This document shows positions 15,251 through 23,836 of a stretch of DNA of 36,245 nt, in pieces. The position numbers and the translations under genes were made by a program. The DNA comes from a virus: IMG/VR virus record IMGVR_UViG_3300037346_000223, positions 1 through 36,245 of that record; one strand, 5' to 3'. Within the stretch, counting starts at the first letter, position 1, and every line of letters starts with the position of its first letter. Below the pieces are notes generated by a model. The model ran no database searches and had not been told where the DNA came from. It was given only the letters and a program-made list of their open reading frames with translations.

Positions 15251-15633
15251 AAGCCATTTCTTTTCCATACACTTTAGATGTTTTTGGTAAAACTACAAGT
15301 ACTACTAATCAAGCTAAAATTTATCAAGATAGGGTTTTAACACTTCTATCAACAGCCATTGGTGAACGCCCTATGCGTCCAACTTACGGTACTGATATTG
15401 GTGCGGCTATGTTTGAAAATCAAGGGAACGTAAAAGACTCTATTAATGAGGCAATTCGTTCAGCTATTGATACTTGGATACCAGAAATAAAAGTTCAAAA
15501 AATAGACTTTATTGGGTTTTTAGATGAAGGTCAAGTTTCTGTAGCGGTTACTGTAATTTTGCCTGATTTTGTAAGTTTAGAAATACAAATTTTAAGCACA
15601 ACGCTTAATCCTGACGCGACTACTACGAGGTGA
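15247..15633 (+). CDS. baseplate wedge protein gp25-like
   Basis: The start ATG at 15247 overlaps the previous stop (ATGA). The 128-residue protein carries RVLTLLSTAIGERPMRPTYGTDIGAAMFEN, in which ERPMRPxYGTD is the hallmark of the gp25/GPW family. After it comes INEAIRSAIDTWIPEIKVQKIDF, the second conserved helix and strand. In T4 and P2, gp25/gpW connects wedge to sheath and starts sheath assembly. The next gene is the expected gp6/gpJ partner, six bases downstream. The last 30 residues are a strand plus a short Thr-rich tail. Confidence 0.95.
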   Translation: MKAISFPYTLDVFGKTTSTTNQAKIYQDRVLTLLSTAIGERPMRPTYGTDIGAAMFENQGNVKDSINEAIRSAIDTWIPEIKVQKIDFIGFLDEGQVSVAVTVILPDFVSLEIQILSTTLNPDATTTR

Positions 15634-15639
15634 TGAAAA

Positions 15640-17196
15640 ATGGCTAACGAAGTACCTGCTCAGATAGACTATACATCAAGAGACTATCAAGCATTAATTG
15701 AAGATCTTGTTGGGTTAGTAAACGTCAGAACTAACTATGCTTGGGCAGCTGATGATGTAAACGACCTAGGGACCTCGCTCCTTGAATCTTTTGCCTACAT
15801 GGGCGACATCATGTCTTATTACATAGATCGAGTAGCCAATGAATTAACCATTGACACCGCAGCTCGAAGAAAAACTTTAGTTGATATTGGTAAACTTTAC
15901 GGATATAGAATTTCAGGACCAACTCCAGCAAGAGTATCAGTAACGTTTGAAAACATAAGTGATGCGCCGCTTGACATTCCAGTTGGAACACAAGTTTTAG
16001 CAACTTTACTTTATGGTGATTTTACTGAAATTTACTTTGAAACGTTAACAAATGCTACTCAACTTGCTCCTGGAGATGTTGTAACTTTACTCTGTCAAGA
16101 AGGAAAAACCGTAAACACGGATCGTCCAGACTTAGTAAGCGTAACAACTAACAAACCTCTTCCTGTTAATTTAGGAACATCTGACGGCACAGCTAATCAA
16201 ATAGTTATTGTGGTTGATTCTAATATTGTTGACAACTCTATTGTTGTTTATGTTGGGCAAGGAGTTGCGTTTACGCCATGGTCGTTTATTGATTCTTTAA
16301 CAGAAGCTAGTCCAAATAGCCTTGTCTTCACAACTAGTATAGATGTTGATGGCCTTACCTCCATTGAGTTTGGAGATGGAATAAACGGAGCAATTCCACC
16401 AGCAAATCAAGTTATTAGTGCGCTGTATCGAACAAGTGCAGGTGTTGCAGGTAATTTAAACTCTGGATCTATTGAAGAAATAACTTTTATTCCAGGAAAT
16501 AACATTCCTGAAGCAATTGGATTTCTTTCTGTAACTAACACAACAGCTTCTTATGGAGGAGCTGATGGTGACGACAACGATCAAATTCGTGAAAAGATAA
16601 AAAATGCTATTACAACTCGTCGTAGAGCAGTAACTTTAAATGACTACGCCGCCTTAGCTACACAAGTATCTTCTGTAGGTAGAGCAAAAGCAATTGCTGC
16701 AGTTTATAGCTCTGTAACTCTTTATTTACAAAGTCAAAATGATGACTCTATAACTCCTGGAACATTGTTAGGTAGTCCTACAACTGCTTGGACGGCTCTT
16801 GCAGCAAATGTAGCAACTTACTTAGACGATAAAATGCCTGTAGGAACAACCGTATCTATACAGCCACCAACATATGTTGATTTTTACGTAGATTTAACTG
16901 TTACGTCTAAACCAGCTTATAGAAATGAAGATGTAAAACAAAATATTCAAGACGCTTTTTTAAATGCCGGAGGTTTATTTTCTTACGAAGCTGTTGATTT
17001 TGGTCAAAAAATTGCTTACTCTGCTGTAATGGCAAAAGCTGCCCTCGTAGAGGGGGTGGACTCGATCCTTATTACAAAACTTAATATTGACAATGGTGGG
17101 AGTGCATCAACTTCTGGTATTCAACTTGTTAACGGTCAAATCCCCGTATTACAGACTGTTAACCTAAACATTACTGTAACTGGGGGTTTGTCATGA
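15640..17196 (+). CDS. baseplate wedge protein gp6 / gpJ-like
   Basis: The 518-residue protein begins with PAQIDYTSRDYQALIEDLVGLVN, the typical start of gp6/J baseplate proteins (D-x-TSRDYxxL). It continues with GTSLLESFAYMGDIMSYYIDRVANELTIDTAARRKTLVDIGKLYGY, the conserved helical block. GADGDDNDQIREKIKNAITTRRRAVTLNDYAALATQV (about residues 305-345) is the central J motif (GAD.E.d..ir...p.......T..Dy..l). The C-terminal part has the usual small alpha/beta domains. The dimers form the ring holding the tail fibres. Position between gp25 and fibre genes fits. Confidence 0.95.
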   Translation: MANEVPAQIDYTSRDYQALIEDLVGLVNVRTNYAWAADDVNDLGTSLLESFAYMGDIMSYYIDRVANELTIDTAARRKTLVDIGKLYGYRISGPTPARVSVTFENISDAPLDIPVGTQVLATLLYGDFTEIYFETLTNATQLAPGDVVTLLCQEGKTVNTDRPDLVSVTTNKPLPVNLGTSDGTANQIVIVVDSNIVDNSIVVYVGQGVAFTPWSFIDSLTEASPNSLVFTTSIDVDGLTSIEFGDGINGAIPPANQVISALYRTSAGVAGNLNSGSIEEITFIPGNNIPEAIGFLSVTNTTASYGGADGDDNDQIREKIKNAITTRRRAVTLNDYAALATQVSSVGRAKAIAAVYSSVTLYLQSQNDDSITPGTLLGSPTTAWTALAANVATYLDDKMPVGTTVSIQPPTYVDFYVDLTVTSKPAYRNEDVKQNIQDAFLNAGGLFSYEAVDFGQKIAYSAVMAKAALVEGVDSILITKLNIDNGGSASTSGIQLVNGQIPVLQTVNLNITVTGGLS

Positions 17197-17246
17197 CAAG
17201 CCCTATTAGATACTAGAGAATAAACCAAGAGAAAGATAGGTAACCC

Positions 17247-17768
17247 ATGCCGGCATCATATCCAAGTGCAATTAAGTCCTTTACCCCTAAAATTGACTTA
17301 GTAGATTCAATTCTTGCTGATCACGTAAACTCTTTACAAGAAGAGGTACGTGCTGTTCAAGTGTCTTTAGGAACGGCTTTGTTAGCGTCTGGCTATGCGG
17401 GTACATTTACTCAAACAGGTACGTGGTCATCTCTTTCAAGTAGATTAACAAATATTGAAGCTGGATTACTTACTGGCGTTGTTGGAGCACCTTACTTTAG
17501 AAAAACAGGTGACACAGTAAGTCCTGCTTCTGGAATAGTTGGACTTGCGCTTAAAACCACCGCAGGCAGTGCAAACCTTGTTGAAACTAGAGATGCAGCT
17601 AATACTCTTCAATTTAATATTGATTTTAATGGTTTGCCAAAAGTAGGTTCTGCAGAAGTTCTTTACGTTGGAGGAACGTCTTACAACGCCCTTAATATAA
17701 AAGTAACAGCAACCGAAACTATTGCAAAAGGAAACCCGTTTAACCCCTTCTTACTAGCCGGCATGTAA
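17247..17768 (+). CDS. tail fibre-associated / baseplate-distal protein
   Basis: The 173-residue protein begins PASYPSAIKSFTPKIDLVDSILADHVNSLQEEVRAVQVSLG, a beginning that I associate with actinophage tail fibre and minor tail proteins (IKSF...D.VD.I.A.HVN.LQ.EV.A.q..LG). That segment is probably a coiled coil giving a trimer. A small beta-rich part follows, with GSANLVETRDAANTLQFNIDFNGLPKVGSAEVLYVG resembling a fibre shaft repeat. No receptor-binding domain is evident at the C-end. It precedes the large fibre gene by 18 bases. The 50-base gap upstream holds only a weak ribosome site and a 7-codon ORF. Confidence 0.75.
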   Translation: MPASYPSAIKSFTPKIDLVDSILADHVNSLQEEVRAVQVSLGTALLASGYAGTFTQTGTWSSLSSRLTNIEAGLLTGVVGAPYFRKTGDTVSPASGIVGLALKTTAGSANLVETRDAANTLQFNIDFNGLPKVGSAEVLYVGGTSYNALNIKVTATETIAKGNPFNPFLLAGM

Positions 17769-17786
17769 TTTTAATAGGAGCAAAAT

Positions 17787-20700
17787 ATGGCAAAGTATGC
17801 ATTTGGAATTTATGGTACCCCCGGCCTTAAATACGGGCAAACTGACGCTGATCGTCTTTACTACTCTTCAACAATAAAAACTTGGTCTTTTAACTACGGC
17901 TCTATTTCTGTGCTTTGGAAAGCTGTAAGCGCGGATCCGGTTGCTATATTAGCCGGAGAACTACTTACTCACTGGAGACTTACTAAAAACTTTTCAGGGA
18001 CTCCCGATAATCCTTACGCAGGAACTGTATTACTTTCTGGGCCTACTAGTGAGTTTGTTACTTCCTATGTAGATACCAGTTCAGACCTATCAATTGAAAA
18101 CAAAGAAGTTACTTACACTTTGTGGATTTTTAGTACTTTAGTTGGTTGGGTTAATACCGGTAGTTCATCTGTAAATGCCGTTGTCGATACTACTACTCAA
18201 CGTTACTTTAAAAGTTGGTTGCCTGCCGTTTGGGTAAACGAAACTTTGGGCGTAGGAGATGCAGTAGGAGAATACGAAGAATCAGGATTTACTGCTGTTT
18301 TAGATGCATACGGCTTTGAATACGACAAAATAAAAACTCAAGCTGAACTTTTGTATAACTCTTTAGATGCAAGCAAAATTCCTTCAAAACTATTAAAAAA
18401 TAAAATAACGGATTTAGGGTTTATTTACGAACCTACTCTTGGAGATACGTATCATCGCACCCTGTACAGAACAGGAAATTTAATTAACTCTGCTAAAGGC
18501 ACCTCTTTAGCAATTAAAACATACTCTACTGCTCTTACTCATTGGAATACAAGTATTGGGTACGGCCACAATTTAATGCTTAATTATAATGATGCGTCTT
18601 TTGAAGAGTCAATAGGAAATTGGAATGTAACTAACGGAACACTAACTCGTTCTACTTATGCGGGTACTCTTTTTGATCTAGGTACCGCGATAACTATCCC
18701 CGTACCATATTTATTTGATAAAGATTACCCGCTACGCCCAGTAGCTTTAGGAGTAGTCACTGCTTCAAGCACCAGCGATATCACTCTTAGTTGTCCAGGA
18801 ACATCATCTAGCGCCGTACTTTACGGAATACCCGTTGTTGCAGGCACTAAATATATGTTTAAAGGTTGGATTAGAGGAATTAGTGACAGTTACACAGCTG
18901 TAGCTAAAGTTCAATGGTTTGATGCTTCAGGAACTTCAATATCTACAAGTTCTGCTGGGCCTACAGTTACGGCAGGAGTTGGATTTTGGTCAGAATTTAA
19001 ATCAATATCTACAACTGTTGAAAGTGGCGTAGTAGCCCCTTCAAACGCATTTTACGCAAAACCAATTTTAATAATAACTCCAACAGCAGGAGGAAATAAA
19101 TTTGCAATTGATATGTTTGAATTTAGGGCGTTACCATCAACAAACATTGTTTTTAGCGGAAAACTTCCAGCATTAACCTATGAAGATGCAAGATTAGTAA
19201 AAGTTAATGTAAATTTAGATTTAGAAAATTTAATTCCAAACCCTGGTTTTGATTTAGGAACTGGTGGATGGTTTCCATATAACGCTGAAGTAATACAAGA
19301 AAAAGCTGCCCCATCTACTGCTGTAGTTTTTGGTGGATCTGTAGCTAAGTTAACTGCTTTATCTGATGGCCGAGTAGGTCTTGTTTCCGATTGGATTTCG
19401 GTTACGCCCGGAGCTCCCCATAGTTTTGCTATATACGCAAGTGGCTCAGCAAAACCAACCGTTGCTAGAATTGAATTTTCAGCTCCTCAATCAGAAGAAG
19501 AACAAGCTGCTGTTTTAGTTGATGAGGAAGGACGTTTCTTTAAAAAAGAACCGTATTACTATGATTCAGAACCTATTACTCTTACAGCAACCGCTCAAAG
19601 AGTAGGCGTTTCAGCAGTAGCTTCTGTAAAAACCCCTGACTACGGAACACCGCTGTGTAAGGTCTCTGTATACATAGATAATGCTGTTGTTGGAGATGTT
19701 TTTTATTTAGATGCAGCTATTCTTACAAAATCTACAGAAATAAAAGATTATTTTCAAGGAAATGGTGGACCAATTCCAGTTGATCCTAACTTAAATCAAT
19801 ACTATGACTCCAATGATTGTTTCTGGGAAAAAAGAAATCAATTAAACATGGTTTCTATATCTTCCTTAGAAAACACTAACAAATGGACTGAAGCAACCGG
19901 TACTACCAAAGCATTAGAATCTTCTATTAAACTATACGGAACTACTTCTATGCGTCTTTCTGCTACGGGCGGGGGAGCTGCAACAACCACAGTAAAACTT
20001 CCGATGGGGGCTGCCGATGGTGGCGAAGACATTGTAATTTCTTCTTACATTTACGGACCTGCAGGACTTTATTCAATTAGCACTAATGGACAAAAAGTTG
20101 GAAACTTTAAAACAACTGCAGCTAACACATGGACACGTATTCAAACAGAGCGTTTGCCTTTAGCGGGAGAAACTCAATTTGATATTACTATTGGTCTATC
20201 TGAAGCTGGATCAGGAACTAAAGTATTTTATATTGATGGTGTTCAAGCAGAATACGGCAGAATTCCAACACCTTATGTAGATCCAGCTGCCGTTACAACA
20301 TTTGTTATTTCAAATCCAAGCGATAGCGCTGAAACTATCTCTGTTGCTAACAATAGTATGGTTAGCAGCGGACAAAGTTATTACGCCAACCGGTACAGAC
20401 AAAAGGATGCTCGATTAGCGGCAACCCTTTCTAGCGTAATGCCGGCAGGAGCTACTTGGTCTATAAATACCCCAAATACTTTAATTGGTTTTTCAGAAGT
20501 AAAAACTAATTTAATTATCTCGGGATCTTTTGAAAACTCTCTTGCCGGATGGTCAGGAATTAGTAGTTCTTTAGTTAGAGTAATTGCACGTGGAAGTATA
20601 TTTGATGAAATTTTAGTTCAGGGAGCTGCTTACGGTAGAGTAAAAGCATCTTCATCAGGTACTTTTGGCATAACTACTGACTATATAACTACTCCAGCCG

Positions 20701-21215
20701 GAAAGGGATACTATTTGTCTGCAGCTGTTCGTCCGGAAAATGAAGATTCTTACGGTGTTTATACTTTAACCTTAGATTGGTATGACACTGCAAAAAACTA
20801 TCTTCGTTCAAAAACAAATATTGTCACTATTTCTCGCGGAGATAGATGGGCATATTTAGATGTTGTTGCTCCTGGATCAAAAAAAGTTTTAATTGAGTCT
20901 GCAAACATTGCTAGTAATGTTTTAACTGTTACTACAGTTGGAAACCATGGATTTTCAATAGGTGAAGAACTATACGTATCGTTAACAAACGAATCTTTTA
21001 GCGCTTTTGCTGGGAACATCCTTATAACCGCAGTAGGAACAAACACTATTTCTTGGACAGCAGTATCACCAAATATTGTTGAAACTTCAACTACCGGAAC
21101 AGCGACGTTTGTTAATACCAGCGTTGGTTTTGCTAAAATAAAAGTTGAATGCACCCCATCCGTATCCGGTACAGGTAGGGTCTTCCACCTTGACAAGGTT
21201 CTGTTCAGAGAGTAG
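17787..21215 (+). CDS. large tail fibre/receptor-binding protein with several carbohydrate-binding-like modules
   Basis: The 1142-residue protein starts after taggagcaaaat. Residues about 150-260 (SWLPAVWVNE..., DAYGFEYDKIKTQAELLYNSLDASKIPSKLLKNKITDLG, then YRTGNLINSAKGTSLAI) resemble P2 gpI-like proteins that attach fibres to the baseplate. After it come four units opening with an N-x-(2-4)-N/S-x-S/G-F-E/D-x(4-8)-W pattern near residues 262, 481, 686 and 908. These look like CBM4/9-type jelly rolls that bind glycans. Around 1038-1115 the sequence LTVTTVGNHGFSIGEEL is a small beta insertion domain seen in fibres. It likely recognises the host cell-wall polysaccharide. It ends ten bases before the membrane protein gene. 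Confidence 0.8.
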   Translation: MAKYAFGIYGTPGLKYGQTDADRLYYSSTIKTWSFNYGSISVLWKAVSADPVAILAGELLTHWRLTKNFSGTPDNPYAGTVLLSGPTSEFVTSYVDTSSDLSIENKEVTYTLWIFSTLVGWVNTGSSSVNAVVDTTTQRYFKSWLPAVWVNETLGVGDAVGEYEESGFTAVLDAYGFEYDKIKTQAELLYNSLDASKIPSKLLKNKITDLGFIYEPTLGDTYHRTLYRTGNLINSAKGTSLAIKTYSTALTHWNTSIGYGHNLMLNYNDASFEESIGNWNVTNGTLTRSTYAGTLFDLGTAITIPVPYLFDKDYPLRPVALGVVTASSTSDITLSCPGTSSSAVLYGIPVVAGTKYMFKGWIRGISDSYTAVAKVQWFDASGTSISTSSAGPTVTAGVGFWSEFKSISTTVESGVVAPSNAFYAKPILIITPTAGGNKFAIDMFEFRALPSTNIVFSGKLPALTYEDARLVKVNVNLDLENLIPNPGFDLGTGGWFPYNAEVIQEKAAPSTAVVFGGSVAKLTALSDGRVGLVSDWISVTPGAPHSFAIYASGSAKPTVARIEFSAPQSEEEQAAVLVDEEGRFFKKEPYYYDSEPITLTATAQRVGVSAVASVKTPDYGTPLCKVSVYIDNAVVGDVFYLDAAILTKSTEIKDYFQGNGGPIPVDPNLNQYYDSNDCFWEKRNQLNMVSISSLENTNKWTEATGTTKALESSIKLYGTTSMRLSATGGGAATTTVKLPMGAADGGEDIVISSYIYGPAGLYSISTNGQKVGNFKTTAANTWTRIQTERLPLAGETQFDITIGLSEAGSGTKVFYIDGVQAEYGRIPTPYVDPAAVTTFVISNPSDSAETISVANNSMVSSGQSYYANRYRQKDARLAATLSSVMPAGATWSINTPNTLIGFSEVKTNLIISGSFENSLAGWSGISSSLVRVIARGSIFDEILVQGAAYGRVKASSSGTFGITTDYITTPAGKGYYLSAAVRPENEDSYGVYTLTLDWYDTAKNYLRSKTNIVTISRGDRWAYLDVVAPGSKKVLIESANIASNVLTVTTVGNHGFSIGEELYVSLTNESFSAFAGNILITAVGTNTISWTAVSPNIVETSTTGTATFVNTSVGFAKIKVECTPSVSGTGRVFHLDKVLFRE

Positions 21216-21225
21216 GTTTCTGGGT

Positions 21226-21501
21226 ATGATTGAACTTCTTGTAGCTGCTTGGGCGACGGCCTGTGTATTAACGGCCATAGAAGAACTATTAATATCCCTA
21301 GGACGCTGGAGAGGCTTACTAGCCCTCTTTATGAGCACAATAGCTTGCTTAGTTATGCTACCAATGAGCTTAAATTTGATCTTCTACGTACTAGCCTCAG
21401 CTTTTGTTGGGCTTACTTCATCTATCGTAGTAGAGACTGTTTTTACCGGAACCCCTGAGCGAGTAAGTCGCGGTTTGCCAAGACGGGTACCACCACTATA
21501 G
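21226..21501 (+). CDS. small membrane protein, holin candidate
   Basis: The ATG at 21226 lies ten bases past the fibre stop; an in-frame longer start would overlap the fibre gene and has no reason to be used. The 91 residues contain about three hydrophobic segments: ELLVAAWATACVLTAIEELL (about 3-22), GLLALFMSTIACLVMLPMSL (about 30-49) and LIFYVLASAFVGLTSSIVV (about 52-70). The C-terminal tail is basic (RVSRGLPRRVPPL). Two or three short membrane helices plus a positive tail are holin features, and the place after the tail fibre is compatible. No endolysin gene is adjacent, so the role stays a guess. The upstream ribosome site is weak. Confidence 0.6.
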   Translation: MIELLVAAWATACVLTAIEELLISLGRWRGLLALFMSTIACLVMLPMSLNLIFYVLASAFVGLTSSIVVETVFTGTPERVSRGLPRRVPPL

Positions 21502-21508
21502 AGTCTGC

Positions 21509-21521
21509 CCTCCCAAGGAGG
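21509..21521 (+). promoter_or_regulatory. ribosome binding site within a perfect CCTCC-CAA-GGAGG hairpin
   Basis: CCTCC (21509-21513) is the exact complement of GGAGG (21517-21521) across a 3-base loop. The Shine-Dalgarno of the next gene lies inside the stem, eight bases from its ATG. The 12-base string tcccaaggagga is shared with the site at 3804-3815. The pairing may limit translation until opened. Confidence 0.5.
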
Positions 21522-21529
21522 AGATAAAA

Positions 21530-22462
21530 ATGAAATCAGCACTATCAGATCCAAGTTTATCGTTGGCTGCAAAAGGGCTATACGCATTTTTTTTAGAAAT
21601 TGGACGGGTTGCATCTGTAGATGAAATGTCTGCTGCACACCCTGAAAGTAAATACTCAATGACTAAAGCAATGAAAGAACTTAAAGACGGTCATTACATT
21701 AAAGCTGTTAGGTTTCAACAAAACGCTGGACAATGGAACACATTGTTAAAATTTACAGATCCTAGTTTGAATATATATGTGCCGGAAGCCGACACTCGAA
21801 ATACGAGTCTTCTGTCCATAAGTAGTAATAAGACTAATAGCTATATGTCTAGTAACTTAGGTATAGATACAGTTACTAACGTAACTGTATCTATAGGGGC
21901 TGCGCCCCTTAAGGAGGAACAAATGGGTTGGAACCTAGATGGTAACGAAGACAAGCCTGTAAGCAAATCTATTGTCCGACGCCTTGCCATGCAACAAGAG
22001 ATTGACTCGGCTCCAGGCACAGTCGGCAAAATTGACGACCGACAATCGCGTCTTAATAAGAAATACAAAAAAACAAACTTTGAGGCAGTGCCCGCAAGTA
22101 TGCTTCGTAACGAACGACCAGAAGAAGAATGGGGTACTGCAGACCTTGTTGCAGAGTTTTATCATCTAACCCGTAATAACTCAGATGCACCAGCACAAAT
22201 TAACGGCAAGTACTTAATCACTTGGATTAACAAGATGGTTGGAGCTGGCGTTACTAGGTTTGCTATATTAAAGGCAATGCGAATGTTTTTTGAGGATCTT
22301 CGCAATCTTCACAACAGCGGTATTGGAAAACCTATCTATCAACGATTTATGGCTTACTATCCAAGTGTTCACGGTTTAGTAAGCCGAGTTGCAGAGAAAA
22401 CAATTTTAGACGATGATATGAAAACGCATCAAGAAAAGATGCTTCGACTATTGGAGAGCTAA
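21530..22462 (+). CDS. putative replication initiator, winged-helix and DnaD-like
   Basis: The 310-residue protein has a strong aaggagg site upstream. The N-terminal 75 residues, SDPSLSLAAKGLYAFFLEIGRVASVDEMSAAHPESKYSMTKAMKELKDGHYIKAVRFQ, form a winged helix of the type found in phage initiators: S-L-x-A-K-G-L-Y-x-x-L, then a recognition helix before a wing. Residues 90-190 are low-complexity and basic. The C-terminal 120 residues are helical (ADLVAEFYHLTRNN..., LITWINKMVGAGVTRFAILKAMRMFFEDL). It is followed by a one-base overlap with a DnaC-like gene, a frequent initiator-loader pair. It would bind the phage origin; no iteron-like repeats were noticed in its neighbourhood. Confidence 0.65.
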   Translation: MKSALSDPSLSLAAKGLYAFFLEIGRVASVDEMSAAHPESKYSMTKAMKELKDGHYIKAVRFQQNAGQWNTLLKFTDPSLNIYVPEADTRNTSLLSISSNKTNSYMSSNLGIDTVTNVTVSIGAAPLKEEQMGWNLDGNEDKPVSKSIVRRLAMQQEIDSAPGTVGKIDDRQSRLNKKYKKTNFEAVPASMLRNERPEEEWGTADLVAEFYHLTRNNSDAPAQINGKYLITWINKMVGAGVTRFAILKAMRMFFEDLRNLHNSGIGKPIYQRFMAYYPSVHGLVSRVAEKTILDDDMKTHQEKMLRLLES

Positions 22463-23136
22463 TGTATAACCTTGCAGAATTAGCACCGAGTGTTCGGGCG
22501 CAGATTAAAGCAGCCAAACTTCCAATGAAAACTATTGGGTGGGAGTTGTCAGATATTGACAATTCAGAGGCTGTAGAGATGGTTAAGATTTGGCTTAAGT
22601 CTGTTGAAGATGGCAAGGTCATTCAAGCAGCCGGCAAAGCCACTTGTGGCAAAGGACTCCTACTTCTTGGTAAACCAGGTCACGGCAAGACTACTATCGC
22701 CTCTACGGCCCTTCAGAGCCTTATTAGAACCCTTTCTCCAGAGGAGTGGGGGTCAGTAGAAATTGCTCCACGTCGTCCAGGGCTGTTTATGGACTATCCC
22801 CAGCTTCTTCGCCTTCAGAAAGCTCAGTGGTCAGATTTTAACGACACCAATGAAACTATGATCAATGGGATATACGGAGAGAGTTCTAGGGAAAATATCG
22901 TTCGAACATTTGTTCTAGACGATTTGGGCAAAGAGCACAGGACTTCCTCAGGTTGGGCAGAGAACGTATTTGATGAACTACTGCGGGCTAGATTTAATGC
23001 TGGTCTACCCACTATTGTTACCAGTAACATCCCGCTGCAAAGTTGGGAAACGGCATACGGGCCAGCAATGGCTAGCTTTGCCTATGAAGCTTTTATAGCT
23101 ATTGAGGTAAACTCTGGAAAGGATCTACGCAAATGA
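22462..23136 (+). CDS. DnaC-like helicase loader (AAA+ ATPase)
   Basis: The 224-residue protein shows LLLLGKPGHGKTTIA, a Walker A motif with Lys76 and Thr77. FVLDDLGKE (about residues 150-158) is a Walker B of the DnaC/IstB kind. LPTIVTSNIPLQSW (about 187-200) is the sensor I segment with the conserved Thr-Ser-Asn. These AAA+ proteins load replicative helicases onto DNA. The DnaB-like helicase is two genes downstream. It starts in a TAATG junction after the initiator-like gene and overlaps the next gene by four bases. The N-terminal 55 residues would contact the helicase. Confidence 0.88.
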   Translation: MYNLAELAPSVRAQIKAAKLPMKTIGWELSDIDNSEAVEMVKIWLKSVEDGKVIQAAGKATCGKGLLLLGKPGHGKTTIASTALQSLIRTLSPEEWGSVEIAPRRPGLFMDYPQLLRLQKAQWSDFNDTNETMINGIYGESSRENIVRTFVLDDLGKEHRTSSGWAENVFDELLRARFNAGLPTIVTSNIPLQSWETAYGPAMASFAYEAFIAIEVNSGKDLRK

Positions 23137-23429
23137 GGATGAAAATGAAACGTTGGAACACTGCACAACTGTTCTTGTCTGAAACTGGCGTGCACGAAGT
23201 AGAAATCAACTCAGATTCTGCAAAGGTTCGTTGTAACTGCGCTGGGTTCTCGTCTCGTAGTTCTTGCAAGCACGTCCGGTTTGTTCGTAAACGTATGGAT
23301 ACAAACAACGGTATTTACCCAACTGAAATTTCTAGCAAGGTGTCAGATATTGATACGTTTATTGCTACAAAAAATCCAAAATTATTTCGTCAACTACTAA
23401 TTAATCACGGCAAGATCGAAGCTTTGTAG
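23133..23429 (+). CDS. small SWIM zinc-finger protein
   Basis: The 98-residue protein starts with ATG overlapping the loader's stop. Its centre, VRCNCAGFSSRSSCKHVRFV, has the SWIM pattern C34-x-C36-x8-C45-x-H47. SWIM fingers bind DNA or proteins in plant transposases, SNF2 enzymes and some archaeal and phage proteins. The rest is short strands before the finger and helices after it. It lies between the loader and the helicase genes and probably serves replication or gene control, but no activity can be named. The 3' end overlaps the next gene's GTG by one base. Confidence 0.75.
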   Translation: MRMKMKRWNTAQLFLSETGVHEVEINSDSAKVRCNCAGFSSRSSCKHVRFVRKRMDTNNGIYPTEISSKVSDIDTFIATKNPKLFRQLLINHGKIEAL

Positions 23430-23836
23430 TGCGTAACGGGGATATCTCAAACGAGACTCCCCTACGAGTAGTAGTTACCTTAGACTGCGTTCTTGATAGG
23501 TCACCGACTTTAAAAAGAGTTTTAGGGATACCCGTAGTAGGAGAAGAAAGCACTTACAACCGTCAGTCGTTGTCTTTGTTCTGGCGTTTTGCGGAAAAGT
23601 ATGGTTATACCTTAGAGTTAGCTGGCTTCGGCTATTCTCAAAAAGAAATGGATGAAGTCCTAGAAGATTTAAACAACATGGGGACTAATCCATTTAACTA
23701 CGTGCACGCTTATCCTGTTGTAGCAGATTTAGTAGCAGAACTTCCTTACCGTCCAGAACTAGTAGGAATTGTGGATATACCGTCAAGGGGTTTAAGGTTT
23801 GGCAGTAAGTATTTAGATATGGGAAGGTTGATGTAA
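23429..23836 (+). CDS. hypothetical protein, possibly HAD-like
   Basis: The 135-residue protein begins with GTG in a TAGTG junction. Near the start, LRVVVTLDCVLDRSPTLKRVLG resembles the first strand of HAD-like proteins, but the catalytic DxD appears as D-C-V, so phosphatase activity would be unexpected. A helix with SLFWRFAEKYGYTLELAGFGYSQKEMDEV follows, then PELVGIVDIPSRGLRFGSKYLDMGRL, a HAD-like pattern of a strand followed by G-x-K/R-x-L-D. It is coupled to the DnaB-like gene by a one-base overlap. I cannot name a function. Confidence 0.55.
   Translation: MRNGDISNETPLRVVVTLDCVLDRSPTLKRVLGIPVVGEESTYNRQSLSLFWRFAEKYGYTLELAGFGYSQKEMDEVLEDLNNMGTNPFNYVHAYPVVADLVAELPYRPELVGIVDIPSRGLRFGSKYLDMGRLM

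Noticed and set aside
17193-17216. Seven-codon ORF overlapping the gp6-like stop by an ATGA
   Set aside because: Too short to support as a gene; may only be a chance start or a leader for reinitiation.
23429-23836. HAD-family phosphatase
   Set aside because: The DxD nucleophile pair is missing, so the similarity is kept only as a fold guess.
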